Below, piece by piece: positions 38,771 to 49,365 of a DNA stretch of 64,000 nucleotides. The DNA comes from Callaeas wilsoni. Lineage: Eukaryota; Chordata; Aves; Passeriformes; Callaeidae. The stretch spans positions 1-64,000 of the forward strand of contig VWPU01004883.1 in assembly GCA_013398955.1 (NCBI GenBank), read 5' to 3'. The stretch's first letter is position 1. Every line of letters begins with the position of its first letter. Position numbers and translations under genes: made by a program. Below the pieces are notes generated by a model. It searched no databases. It saw nothing but the letters and a program-made list of their open reading frames with translations, and had not been told where the DNA came from.

Positions 38771-41700
38771 GTATGTGCTCACAGCTCTGGAGGGAAGTAA
38801 GGCTTCTAAAGCCTTTCCTCTTAACCTTCTGACTGATCTCGTAACTGTGCTGGTCATGCTTTCTTTCTGTGCCTTCTTCATGTGGAAGCTCTTCTAGTAC
38901 ACTGTATTATATATGAGAAGAAAATAAGATATACAAATGTTATAACAAATATTTTTTGTTTTAACAATTTAATTTGATATAGCAAATGCTTTTCACCAAG
39001 TCAACTTGAGCAGTGTCTTTGAGGCCAGGGATCAGTTTTGAATTCTTGAAACATTTTTGTGTATAGCTGCATTTTTGTTTAGTTAGAGATTCTGCTTGCT
39101 TAATAAGTAAATTTCTAAGAATTTAAGATGTCCAGAGAAGAGAATGTGTGCTACTTGTGATAAACTGTTGTAAACATATTTCCTTTGAAATCTGGGTATC
39201 AAAATGAGCTGCTAGATCATGTTGTGACTTTCCTTCCCTGAAGCAGCTGAAGAAATGTTGTAATTTTAGTTATTTTGTCAAACCCACTCCCCAGTTGTGT
39301 TTTGTAACACCAGGTGGTCTGTGTGCTGGTACTTAACAGCTCCTCCTGACATCTGGAGCAGTTAACCAGATTTTTTAAGGTGCCTGTGTATAAAAAGGAG
39401 CTGGAAATAGTGCAATTTATGATCATTTTCTTCTGCTGCAGAAGGTGTTCTGTGTATATATGAATATTTTGTGTGCCATGCTTCAACACTGCTTTATTTT
39501 CTCTAAATATTTAGTGTTATCACACTAGAAAAGGGGATGCTTCTTTGTAAATAACTGTTTGATATGAGCGCTGATCACCTTTCACAGTGGGTCAAAGCTG
39601 AAACACGTACATCAGAACCTCATCTTGCCAGTCGTTTCTTCATTCCATTTGTTTCTTCATTCCATTCATTTCACACACCCAGCCACAGAGCTGTGTCTGC
39701 ACACTGCTGGGATTGTTTGGAAGTGCACATATGGTTTGGACACATCACTGCTTCGTGTAAAAGATGGAAAAGTTGGAACTTGTGTTCCAATTTGGGAAAG
39801 CTGTCTTAATTTTCCCAGTGTTTTCTGTTTGATGAGGATAACAAACCTTTTCCAGAGGCGTGCCAGTAGGTAGCATGGTTGAGGTTCTCTCCTGCATCTG
39901 CTGAGGATCCATACATTTAGATGAAGATGGGATTATGCTAAGTCTCCTATGGTAAGATATGGACAGAAATTGTAGGAATCCTTTTCACAAAACCTTTTGG
40001 AGTAAAAGCTTTTTACTTACCTCAAGCTGTTAAAGGTTTAACGAGGTAATTTCACAGTGGGAGAGAAATGGAACCAAGTGATTCTGCCTGTTGAAGTCTA
40101 ATAACTCCTTCATTTAAAATCAGAATATTCACTCTGAAGTGCTAGTTTTGTGATTGGGCCATATTGTTTAGTGCTATTAATGGCACCTTCTACAGAAAGG
40201 GGAATTGCTCTTGAGAAAGATGATATTTTCATGCAATTGGAGCAAGAGGAACTGGATGATTTCCCCCTCCCTCCCTTTTTGTTCTTTTTCTTTTTTCTTG
40301 CTCAAATTTCTTACAGCAGGAATTACATTAATTTTTGGGTCGGGGTGATGAAGATGATGAGAGATCATTGTTCTGGTTGGATCCTGGAGAATGCTGTTGG
40401 TGAAAGTTTGAGAAGAGTTAATTGCCCATCTCAGTAGAAAAGAAACAGGAACAAGTTAGCTGATTGTCCCAAAGAGCCAGAGCAATGTTCTGTTTGCTAA
40501 TAACTAGATAAGAAAGGGAAAAGGGAATAAATTAGGATTGCTCATCTTTTCTTATCAGGTTCTTCATTGGTACAGAGGATGTAAGGGACGTGCATGCAGC
40601 GTGTGGCGTTTTAGGAGAGGATGATTTTTCATTTCCTCCAGCGCTTCCACAGGGCTTGTTCAGTGTCTGCTCTCAGTGGTTTCTGTTCACTGATTGCCTG
40701 CTCCCAGCAGGCTTTTTGTCAGATTGGCTTATGATCAGCCCTTGCAGTGTAATTTTATGTAATACTACTTGGGAAGGAGGTGCAGCTTTCAGGAGTGCAG
40801 TGGTAATCCAGCTGCTTTTAGTACTGGTCTCTTTTTGGTGACAATGGAAGAGTGTTTATAATGCTTCACCTTGTGGGGGGAAAACAAGTTCATTAACAGT
40901 TGACTCTGGCTAATCTTATGTTTGCTTGTTCTGGATTCCGCTTGTAAGCTCCTGGGCTTTTTTCTCTTTCATAGCAGTAGAAACAAAGACAGCTGTAGCT
41001 CTATAACAAAATATCCCTGTGCTGCACAGTAGCCAGATGATAAAATGGGGCTCATCGTATGTGTTATACATGGTTGATGTGTACTCATTATAAATCTATG
41101 TCATCTTTTTTGTGTTCAATTATATGTCCTTTGGATTTCTTGAGCTTCTTAGTGCCTCCTTTGCAGTATAGTTGGCTCTGATTTTTATTGTGGATCTGGC
41201 TCTTTTTTGTGTGTTACTGTTAGGCTGCCAGGGGTTTTCATACATTTGTCATGGGTTGCTCTGACTTGATCTTTCTGCTGTAGAATTGGTTTCAGCTGTA
41301 AAAGGGAAAAAACCACAAAATGTTGAAATTCTTGCTCTGTGAGTAGAAAGTCTTTATTTATTTTGGAGTGCAGTGTCCTATAGAAGGATATTTATACACG
41401 GCTTTTTTAGGACTGTTATTAGGAAAGGGTTGTGTAGAGAAAACAGGCTGCTTGTACTCTTTCTCTCCACGATGATTTCTTCAAAATCCAGTCTGTGTAA
41501 TTGAGTTGTTGACCATCTTCACTGACACACCATGTTAATAGTGACACACCCGGTTGTTTTTTCAGCATTGAACTGTTACCTTAGAGATATTTTTCAGGCA
41601 GTTCCTGGACCGCCATTAAACAGTTAATGCATTTTAACAGAAAAACACTTGGGGAGGTTTTGGGTGGCTTCATTTGGGGGACAAAGCCCCGGAGTCCCAC

Positions 41701-43150
41701 GAGATGGCGCCCGTTCTCCTGCAGGGGAAGGTCCGGGCTCGCTCCAGCCGGGATTCAGCGCGTGGGAATCCGGCAGCCCTGGAAGGGGCAGCTGCTCTCA
41801 GGAGAGCTCCCAATTCCTGCCGGCAGAACTTTAAACTCTCTTTAATGCTGCCCGCATGCACTCACCGTCTCCTTGCCCAGTATTCAGGGCCGTAACCTGA
41901 TATGAAAATGGTTTGTGCAGATTTCTCTAGTGGAATTTGGAACAGTTTTTTTTTAACTGACTTTGTAAACTTCATGTTTACACCATGCGTTCTTAATTTT
42001 GTCTTGTTTAATAGGAGTTCTTCACAGCCTGGTTCTTTTCTCCCCACCCCAAGCCTTAGAATTGCATTCTCAGAGCAGCATTGTTATTTTTCTGACTTTC
42101 CCTTCTGCAGCATGTAGAAGATGCCCAAATAAAAAATGAAGCTTCTTGTTCTGTGAGGTATTAATCTTAATAAGCCTGTTTTGCTGCTGTTTGTCTGTGT
42201 TTCATTGATATTGTTTTTGTCCTCTAATGAATTAGGCAAGTGATTTGCCATCTGTAAATAGATATACCCTGGAGCACTGAGTGATGCAGAAAGATGTGCA
42301 TCAGGTATTTGTAAAAGCTGAGGCGGTAACTCAGATACTGACGCTACTGATAGCCATTGATAGCAGCTGACAAGGTTTAATGCTAAATTTATCTTTGTGT
42401 TATTCCATAAGTGGCAGAAAATTGCAAGTTTCAAAAGGTTGGAGTTCGCCTGAAGAGTTACACAACTGGGTGAAGATTGCCAGGTGGGCCACAAACAACA
42501 GCTTCAGAAGAGTTTTAGTCTATGCTTTTTTTCTTTTTTGAGATAATAGCGATGTGCGATGTAGGGTTTGTGTTTGTTTATTATTTTGCTTCTTTTTTTT
42601 AATAGAAATAATGAGTATAACGTTTTTACATATTCACCTAGGCTCAAAAGGTCTTTGTATACACAGCAAAATTATTTTGTACTGGTGATCAAATATATTG
42701 ATCATGCCCTATTTAAGTCAGTTTTTCCTTTTTGGATCACTGTTTTCTGTTGCCAGTGGTGCTGTCAGCTCAGGCTTGGTGTTTATGTGTGGGGGGGGAA
42801 AAACCAGAAGATTTTGTTCGTAGAGCTTTTCAGAATCGTTTCAGTTTTTTCCACAGTGGGGATCTCAGCCATGCTTTTCTGAAGGACCATGGAATACAGT
42901 ATGGAAATGAGAGTATTTCCATATAAAAAAATGTGTCAGAGAGAAGAGAGGTGTGCTTGGGCTCTTGTGTGGAGCTCGGAGGCTCCGGTCACGGGTTCGG
43001 ATTCTGAGTTCCCCCTGTGCCGATGGTGTGAGGCTGACCCTGAGGCCCCTGGGCTGCGCTGGGCTCTGGGTTTGGGCAGTGCCCACGGAGCCCTGCAGGG
43101 TGAATGAACCAAACACAAGAATAACCAGGGGGCTACAGAGCCCAGAAAAA
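38771..43150 (+). other. MAD1L1: MAD1L1 intron, first part
   Basis: 4.4 kb of mostly AT-rich intron. The one compositional exception is a GC/CpG-richer patch at 41690-41840. A 14-bp near-duplication (TTTCTTCATTCCAT) occurs at 39637-39666. No exon with MAD1L1 similarity is visible. Confidence 0.7.
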
Positions 43151-43515
43151 GAGGTTTGGTGGGCTGGTTCCAAAGAGTAAAACCTCTCGTTGTGAGGATG
43201 GCTTCTCCCATTGAATTCCTGTGATCTGAGGTGGGCTCAGTCTGTCTGACTGACAGTGGACAGACACCCCTTGTATCTCCTAAGGAAAGGTAACCAGACC
43301 TGTCCCGCCTTTCCCCTCTTCCTATAGGTCACTGCTGTGTCATCCCCACCCCTTCCCTGTATCCCTTTAAAGCCCACTCAGCCTACTATCTTGTCTTCTT
43401 TGCTTCCAGTCCCCTTCGAGGGAGTTTCTACAATAAACCCTTGGAACATCAGTCGAAGGAGCCTCCTCTGCTCATCTGTTTCTGGTCACACAAGAGCTAT
43501 CTATAAGCTCCAGGC
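43150..43515 (+). mobile_element. LTR-like segment (putative solo ERV LTR)
   Basis: A GC-richer segment unlike its flanks has LTR-type signals in order. A purine run (AGAAAAAGAGG) lies at about 43144-43154 and is followed closely by TG. A TATA-like TTTAAA is at 43366-43371, AATAAA at 43432-43437, and a GT-rich stretch comes after that signal. No retroviral genes are seen around it. Both boundaries and the absence of a clear target-site duplication leave it provisional. Confidence 0.45.
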
Positions 43516-43529
43516 ACGATGGGCTCCGT

Positions 43530-44134
43530 GCTCTCCACCACACGGGCTGGGAGGCTGGCTAGTGAGGCACCAGGGTGCCACAGGATGCTCTCCCTTTGTG
43601 TTGGCCTGGCAGGCAGGCTGGTGAGNNNNNNNNNNNNNNNNNNNNNNNNNNNNNNNNNNNNNNNNNNNNNNNNNNNNNNNNNNNNNNNNNNNNNNNNNNN
43701 NNNNNNNNNNNNNNNNNNNNNNNNNNNNNNNNNNNNNNNNNNNNNNNNNNNNNNNNNNNNNNNNNNNNNNNNNNNNNNNNNNNNNNNNNNNNNNNNNNNN
43801 NNNNNNNNNNNNNNNNNNNNNNNNNNNNNNNNNNNNNNNNNNNNNNNNNNNNNNNNNNNNNNNNNNNNNNNNNNNNNNNNNNNNNNNNNNNNNNNNNNNN
43901 NNNNNNNNNNNNNNNNNNNNNNNNNNNNNNNNNNNNNNNGCTCTCCCTTTGTGTTGGGCTGGGAGGCTGGCTAGCGAGGCACCGAGGTGCCACGGGGTGC
44001 TCTCCCTTTGTGCTGGGCTGGGAGGCTGGCTAGCGATGCACCGAGGTGCCACGGGGCGTTCTCCCTTTGTGTTGGGCTGGGAGGCTGGCTAGTGAAGCAC
44101 CGAGGTGCCACGGGGTGCTCTCCCTTTGTGTTGG
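43530..44134. repeat. 59-bp minisatellite containing an assembly gap
   Basis: Tandem units begin (GCTCTCC or GTTCTCC) at 43530, 43587, then after the gap at 43940, 43999, 44058 and 44117. The period is 59 bp downstream of the gap and 57 bp between the first two. Each unit contains the short inverted repeat GGCAC-CGAG-GTGCC in the later copies. Copies after the gap differ at only a few positions. Several long open frames cross the array, but 59 is not a multiple of three and the frames run through Ns, so they are not evidence of coding. Confidence 0.93.
43626..43939. other. Assembly gap (314 Ns)
   Basis: An unsequenced gap inside the 59-bp minisatellite. The offset between the flanking units (353 bp) is within one base of six periods, which may be chance or a sized gap. 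Confidence 1.
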
Positions 44135-44400
44135 ACACTCCTGGACAAGCTGCTGCCCTCTCAGCCCGGCCGGTGCACTGATATATGAACGCAGGTGGCT
44201 GCAGCAGCGAGACCTCGCGGAGCTGCCGTGGCTCTTTGGGGAGCTGACTGGCCAAGGGACGCGCCCCTTCAGCAGGAATCGGGGCCGGGGCTCGGGGACC
44301 GCGTTCCTTGGTGGAGCTGCCAGCTGCAGACAGCAGACACCGATCTGCTGACCTGTCACCTCGAGCCGAAGAAGTGAACCTGGTAATGCTGACCTGGTTT
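44135..44400. other. CpG-rich unique segment beside the minisatellite
   Basis: About 265 bases of non-repetitive, CpG-dense DNA directly right of the array, returning to AT-rich intron by about 44400. I recognise no protein or RNA. It may belong to the same inserted element as the LTR-like segment and the array, or be a small intronic CpG island. Confidence 0.5.
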
Positions 44401-47400
44401 TCTTTCTGAAACATCTGTGGGCTGGCTGGCTGACAAATCTTGGGGACTAACTTCCTGCAGTGTCTGAGACCAATTAAGAAGAGGAGATAGTGTGCATGTG
44501 TATGCATTTCCTCTCTAAGAAAGGGTTTAATTAAGTGGCAAGCATCTCTATTTAGTACAGTGGTTTGCACAGTTGTAATTCGTAATTACCCAGGTGCTAC
44601 ACTCAGTACGGGAAGTCCTTCTATGCACATTCTGCTTTTGGAGCTGGGGGAAGGGAGGAGAGAGGGAGGGAAAGGGAAATCGGATTTCTTGATTCTGCAT
44701 TTAGTGGTGGATTAGTGCTCTTTTTTTCAGTGAATAGAAGAAAAAGGAGAATATTGGAGTTCTCTACTTTCCTTTTTGAATCTTGATTAACTATGCTTAG
44801 CTACTGTGCACTCTCTTCCATCCAAGGCATTGAATATTTTTGCAGTAGTGAATGAAGCTCATAATCTTTTCCTTTCTCACAAGGTAGTAATTTGTCTTTC
44901 TCTGAATGTCCATTATGAGTAAGTGGTTACTGGTTTTAAAAAAAAACCTGTTGACAGATATACAAAGTAGTGCATGTTGAAATAATTTGAATTACTCATG
45001 TTGCTCTGGATACTTAATTAACTGCAACCAATCAAGACAAGAGTGGGGGTTATTGTTGCTGGTGCCAATAATGCCATAATTCTGGCATGATCATTCCACA
45101 GTGGAGCAAATATTTTTATGGGACAGCTTATTGTAGCCCTGTGGTCTTTTGTCACCAAGCAAGAAATCAATGTAATTAAAAGCATTTGGTGGTGGCTGCC
45201 CTCTGTAACTGTAGCACTGACCTGAACTACAGTGCTAATTTCTCTTTTGGGGAGAGTGAGGAGTTTGGTTTGTCTGAGTTGACCACTGATGTCCCCTAGC
45301 TTTAGAGCTGTGTCCCTAATTGGAGGAGAAAATTAGGATTAGCATAGTATGAGGATATTGAAGCTTCATGTTCTGTGTCTTCAGTTTTTTATAAATAGTT
45401 GTAATTTATGATCTGTGAACAGACTGAAATTTGCATGACTGCTGTTTACAAGACTTCCAGTGTAAAACAAACTGTCTCCTCGCAGTGGGAATTCCCAGAG
45501 CGCCCAATAGGGAGATAAACACTATGTAGGGGGAACAAGTAATTAAAAACCACCACAAACCGGCACCAAAACCTAAAGCAACAACAAAAAAGCACTGTGC
45601 TTGTTAGAGAAACTTTTATAGTTACGAGGCGTCAGCTTACCTCATGGACAGATGGTTCGCTGTTGTCCTGTACAGGCACAGGACTGCATTTTACTGTTAC
45701 TTTTTTGCCTTCTACTGAAGTTGAAGGTTTGGGAAATGCTAAAGAATTCACTCTCTGAAGAGGGCCAGTGTATGCAGGTTGCTAATACTCCCCCAAATCC
45801 CTCAGATTAGGGCTTTCTCCTGGCTTCTGCACGGGGATTAATATTGAGTGAATTTCCCTTACATCATTCTGCCAGGATGAGTTAGTCCCAGTTTAGAGCA
45901 GCTCTGCCATTCCTGTCTCACCTGGAGCTTCTGACTCCAGTGTCTATGTTAAAATAGGCTGTTCCTACCTGGTACCTTCTGGTTCTGTGAACTCTGCAGC
46001 TCAATGAGGTGTCCCTGCATAGCAAAAAATGGGAAACAGCAATCCCATTCCTGATCTGTTCCCTCATCAGGTCTCCTGTGTTGGTGCATAAATAATTGTG
46101 CTGTTCCAAAGCAGGGCAGGGGACGTGGCAATGAGCAGCCAGGGTTGGAAGGGATGATGAGGGTAATCATTGTGTTTATACAGAAATAAAGGTTACGTGC
46201 TCAGTATTTGTAGGACTCAGCATGTGTGAGAGATGAAAGCACTGCCTCAGCAGCATTTAACAGCTTCTTGAGGGGGAAGTGCCTGAACAGTTCCGAAGGG
46301 CATCTTTGGCTTCGGAGAGCGAGGTACAAGTTTAAAGAGAAAACTATTTGTGGTTGTCTTACACTAATTGTGCGTGTGCTGAAGCCACCAATTTTTGCAT
46401 AGAGAAGTCTTGGAGGAAGCTGGCACCTGTTGGATGTGACATGCAGCATATGCTGGAGTATTGCTCTAAGCTCCTTTGTTCTTCATTGTTCTGTTCTCTT
46501 AAAGTGTACATTATTCTTCACTTTCTACGCTGCCTTAGGTTTTAGCTCCCCTTGACAGAACACTTACTGTGCCTCGTGGGGAGAAAATGCTCCTTTGCAA
46601 TCTGAAATTCTGAAGCTCCAGGCTTCAGAGTAGTCAGATGCAGTTTTGGGAGACTTCAGTCCATGTTTGGGTGTTGGGAGTAATGCATTTAAACGGGATG
46701 CTTGGAAGTGCGATGTCAAATCTGTGTTTTAACCAGAGTTTAGTTTTCTCCCATTGTCTTGGAGCTGATCCACTTAGTTTTAATAAAGCAACCACATTTC
46801 ATAGATACCTTGAAGTGTCACAGGTCTTCACTGAAATGCTGGGCAAAACTTCCTGCCAGACTTTCCTATCTGATACTAATTTTCTCCAAAGAACGCTGTA
46901 CTTTTCTCTGATGTTCAAAAAATATTAGTGTTCTTTCTCCCTTGCCATGAATGCTTTTATTTCCATTTGAATATATCAGAGTAATAAGTCTGGAGGCTAA
47001 AGGAGAGATAGGAAGAATGTAAAATATAATGGATGAGCACCTGACATTCAGGCAGAGCGAGGCTGTAATGTGTAATCAGGTAATCAGAGTGAGAAGTAAG
47101 CAAGCTCAGATCAAAAATATATCTGTCCTTGCTTTGCATTTCAAAGTGCTGGGAACAGTTCAAGAGATTGTCTTCCCAGGATCACAGATCTGGCATTCTG
47201 GATACAGAAAAAGCTGTTGAGCTTTTTCTGAACAAAATAGCTGAGCACGCTGTCCATCTTTGGTGAAGGATGATTTGAGAAACCTCAGCAGTTTGAGTAC
47301 AAGAACTGTGTGGAGAGTAATGACATCGAGAAAAAGATGGACCATTCTTATTAGGGGAATAAGAACTTTATTTTGGAAGTGAAGATGCCAACAGACCCTT

Positions 47401-48290
47401 TTTTAATGGAATTTTTTTTTTTCCATTGACTCTTTATCAAAATATAGATTATAGGGTACATTCCCCAAACCAATCAACTTAAGGCTCATTTTCCCTTTAG
47501 GAACAGGAGTGGGTTTAGAAATGTGTGCTGGTGTTGTCTGCTCCATAGCAGGTGTTTGATTTGCCGTGGGGGCTCACCAGTCACACCCTTCATTTTGAGC
47601 TGCTGCTGTATTTCTTGCCAGTTTTGTTTGACACTGTTGGAAAACAGTTGGGTAGAAGTTGCCTGGCTCCTTGCAGTATGTAGTGACCCATGTTATGTGT
47701 AAATGGCTTGAACTTCGCTGCTCACTCTGCTGTGAAGGAGAAGCTTTCCAAAATACAGACACTTATAAAGAGCCACTTTTGTTGCATTAGGCAGCTCTGT
47801 TTGCCTTAAAGTGAAATTATCATTTAAATAGCAGAGAGTAATCAGCAAGGGGATGGTTTGCTCCTGTCAGACAGCTCAAATGCTTGTGCTGGATTTTTAT
47901 TCAGCCTATCATTTGATCGTTTCCACAAACCCAATAACCACTATAATCTCCAGCTCAGTTTTAATTTTACCTTTCTATTTCCATTTCAGCATCTTTCACT
48001 ATTTCAGCTCTAAATTTTCTGCTGGGGCTGTCGACGTGCTCTGCCTCCCCTCACTTACCCCCAAAGTTTTGCTTTTGCAGAGAAACTTCTAAACAAAAAT
48101 GCATATCCCATACATGCATATTTGGGATGGTTTTGTTTTAGCATAGCAATGTGTTTTTAAAAACTCTTCTCTAAATGCAGAGGCCTTTTTTGAACAGAAG
48201 CAAACCAAAATGCTTCAGTAAGGATTCAAACTCTTGTATGTGCTGCTCCCCTGTACTCCTGGGCATGGCCTTTAGCTACAGGGCAAGGAA
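44400..48290 (+). other. MAD1L1: MAD1L1 intron, second part
   Basis: 3.9 kb of AT-rich intron with an A/C-rich tract at 45541-45595 and a motif-dense AT-rich patch at about 44930-45240. No gene or recognisable transposon is seen. Confidence 0.65.
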
Positions 48291-49365
48291 TCTCCCTTCT
48301 TCATTGGATCAAGGAATACCAAGATGGATTGTGCCAGACTAATGTAACAGCTTTCTTTGTCTAGAGAATTGATTATCTTATCAAATAAATCACAATAAAT
48401 CTTATTTCTTTGAACTTCACTGAAACAGGAGCCGCTTGGGAAAGTACAAACCATGGGGGAGAAGATGGAAATTAATAGAAGAATTGTAGGATGTATAGGA
48501 ATTGTTTAAGCAGGGATAGATTCAGTATTGTTGAAAGGAAAATGCAAGGATAAGTAGAATTCCTCAAAGATTAGCCTTAGGATCTGCTTTATTTAGTATT
48601 TCTATTAATGGTTTTGGTGCAAAAATTTGGTGTGCGCTGATAAAACTTGGCTAATGATGCCAAGTTCAGAGGATTCATAAATACACAAAAGCTGGATATG
48701 CAGAACTGAGTGACCCTAAGGATTAGAGTGCAGAAATGGGACAAAATTCAATGAAACAAAGCACAATGCTCCATGGAATTGGGAGCTGAATGCAAACTTC
48801 TTTTGGAAAATGTAGCACATGCAGTGGGAAGGACCAGAAGGGCTGTGTGCTTGTTGCAATATCTATTCATTCTCACACAGAAGATGCACCAGGAGAAAAA
48901 TTACCGTGGAGGTGAAAGTGTTCAAGTGGCCTGGGAGATGCTTCTTGGAGTTCTGGTCACCCAGTGTGGAGGAAGATAGTGGGAGATGCAGAAAGTGGCT
49001 GCTGGAAGGAGCCTGGGAGCCCTCTGGGTGTTGAATGGAGCAGCCTCTGTCAGCATCTGGTGGGAGATGTAATTGCTGCCAGGAAATTCATGGATAGAAA
49101 GGAGGAGAAGGAAGGGGGATCCATACTGGTGAGAAAAAGAACCAGCTATCCGTAAGACTTGCACTGGCCTTTAAATCAAATTGCTGTAACCCTGCCATGA
49201 ATGCAGTTAAAAGGAGGTTGTTTCTAAAAGCAACACTGAAGTTCTCAATGCAACTTCCAGTGGAATCAAAGGTATCTAAATTACTGCTCCACAGGGTCAT
49301 GGAAGAGATGAGTTCACAATAGCAAAGGACTAGACAGGACCTAAACTAGAAGGTTCTTTTCAGTC
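48290..49365 (+). mobile_element. Old decayed CR1/L3-type LINE (reverse-transcriptase end)
   Basis: About 1.1 kb shows, in order, degraded hallmarks of a CR1-clade ORF2 3' half. At 48562-48612 a translation QRLALGSALFSISIN resembles the QGSVLGP-LFNIFIN box. Around 48644-48664 an LANDAK remnant stands for the FADDTK active-site box, in a shifted frame. Near 48930-48965 is a stretch like the widely shared GAGT-TTCTGGTCACCC segment. Many indels and stops show it is ancient and inactive. Edges are approximate. Confidence 0.65.

Noticed and set aside
41649..41895. Four short frames in the CpG-rich intronic patch
   Set aside because: All under 75 codons, in overlapping frames on both strands, with no family resemblance. 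Kept only as a compositional finding.
42985..43005. GGGTTCGGATTC, like a tRNA T-arm
   Set aside because: No A-box at the right distance, and no acceptor or anticodon stems can be drawn around it.
43501..44570. Several 144-199-codon frames over the minisatellite on both strands
   Set aside because: They run through Ns or repeat units. The 59-bp period shifts frame each unit, so apparent peptide repetition is an artefact.
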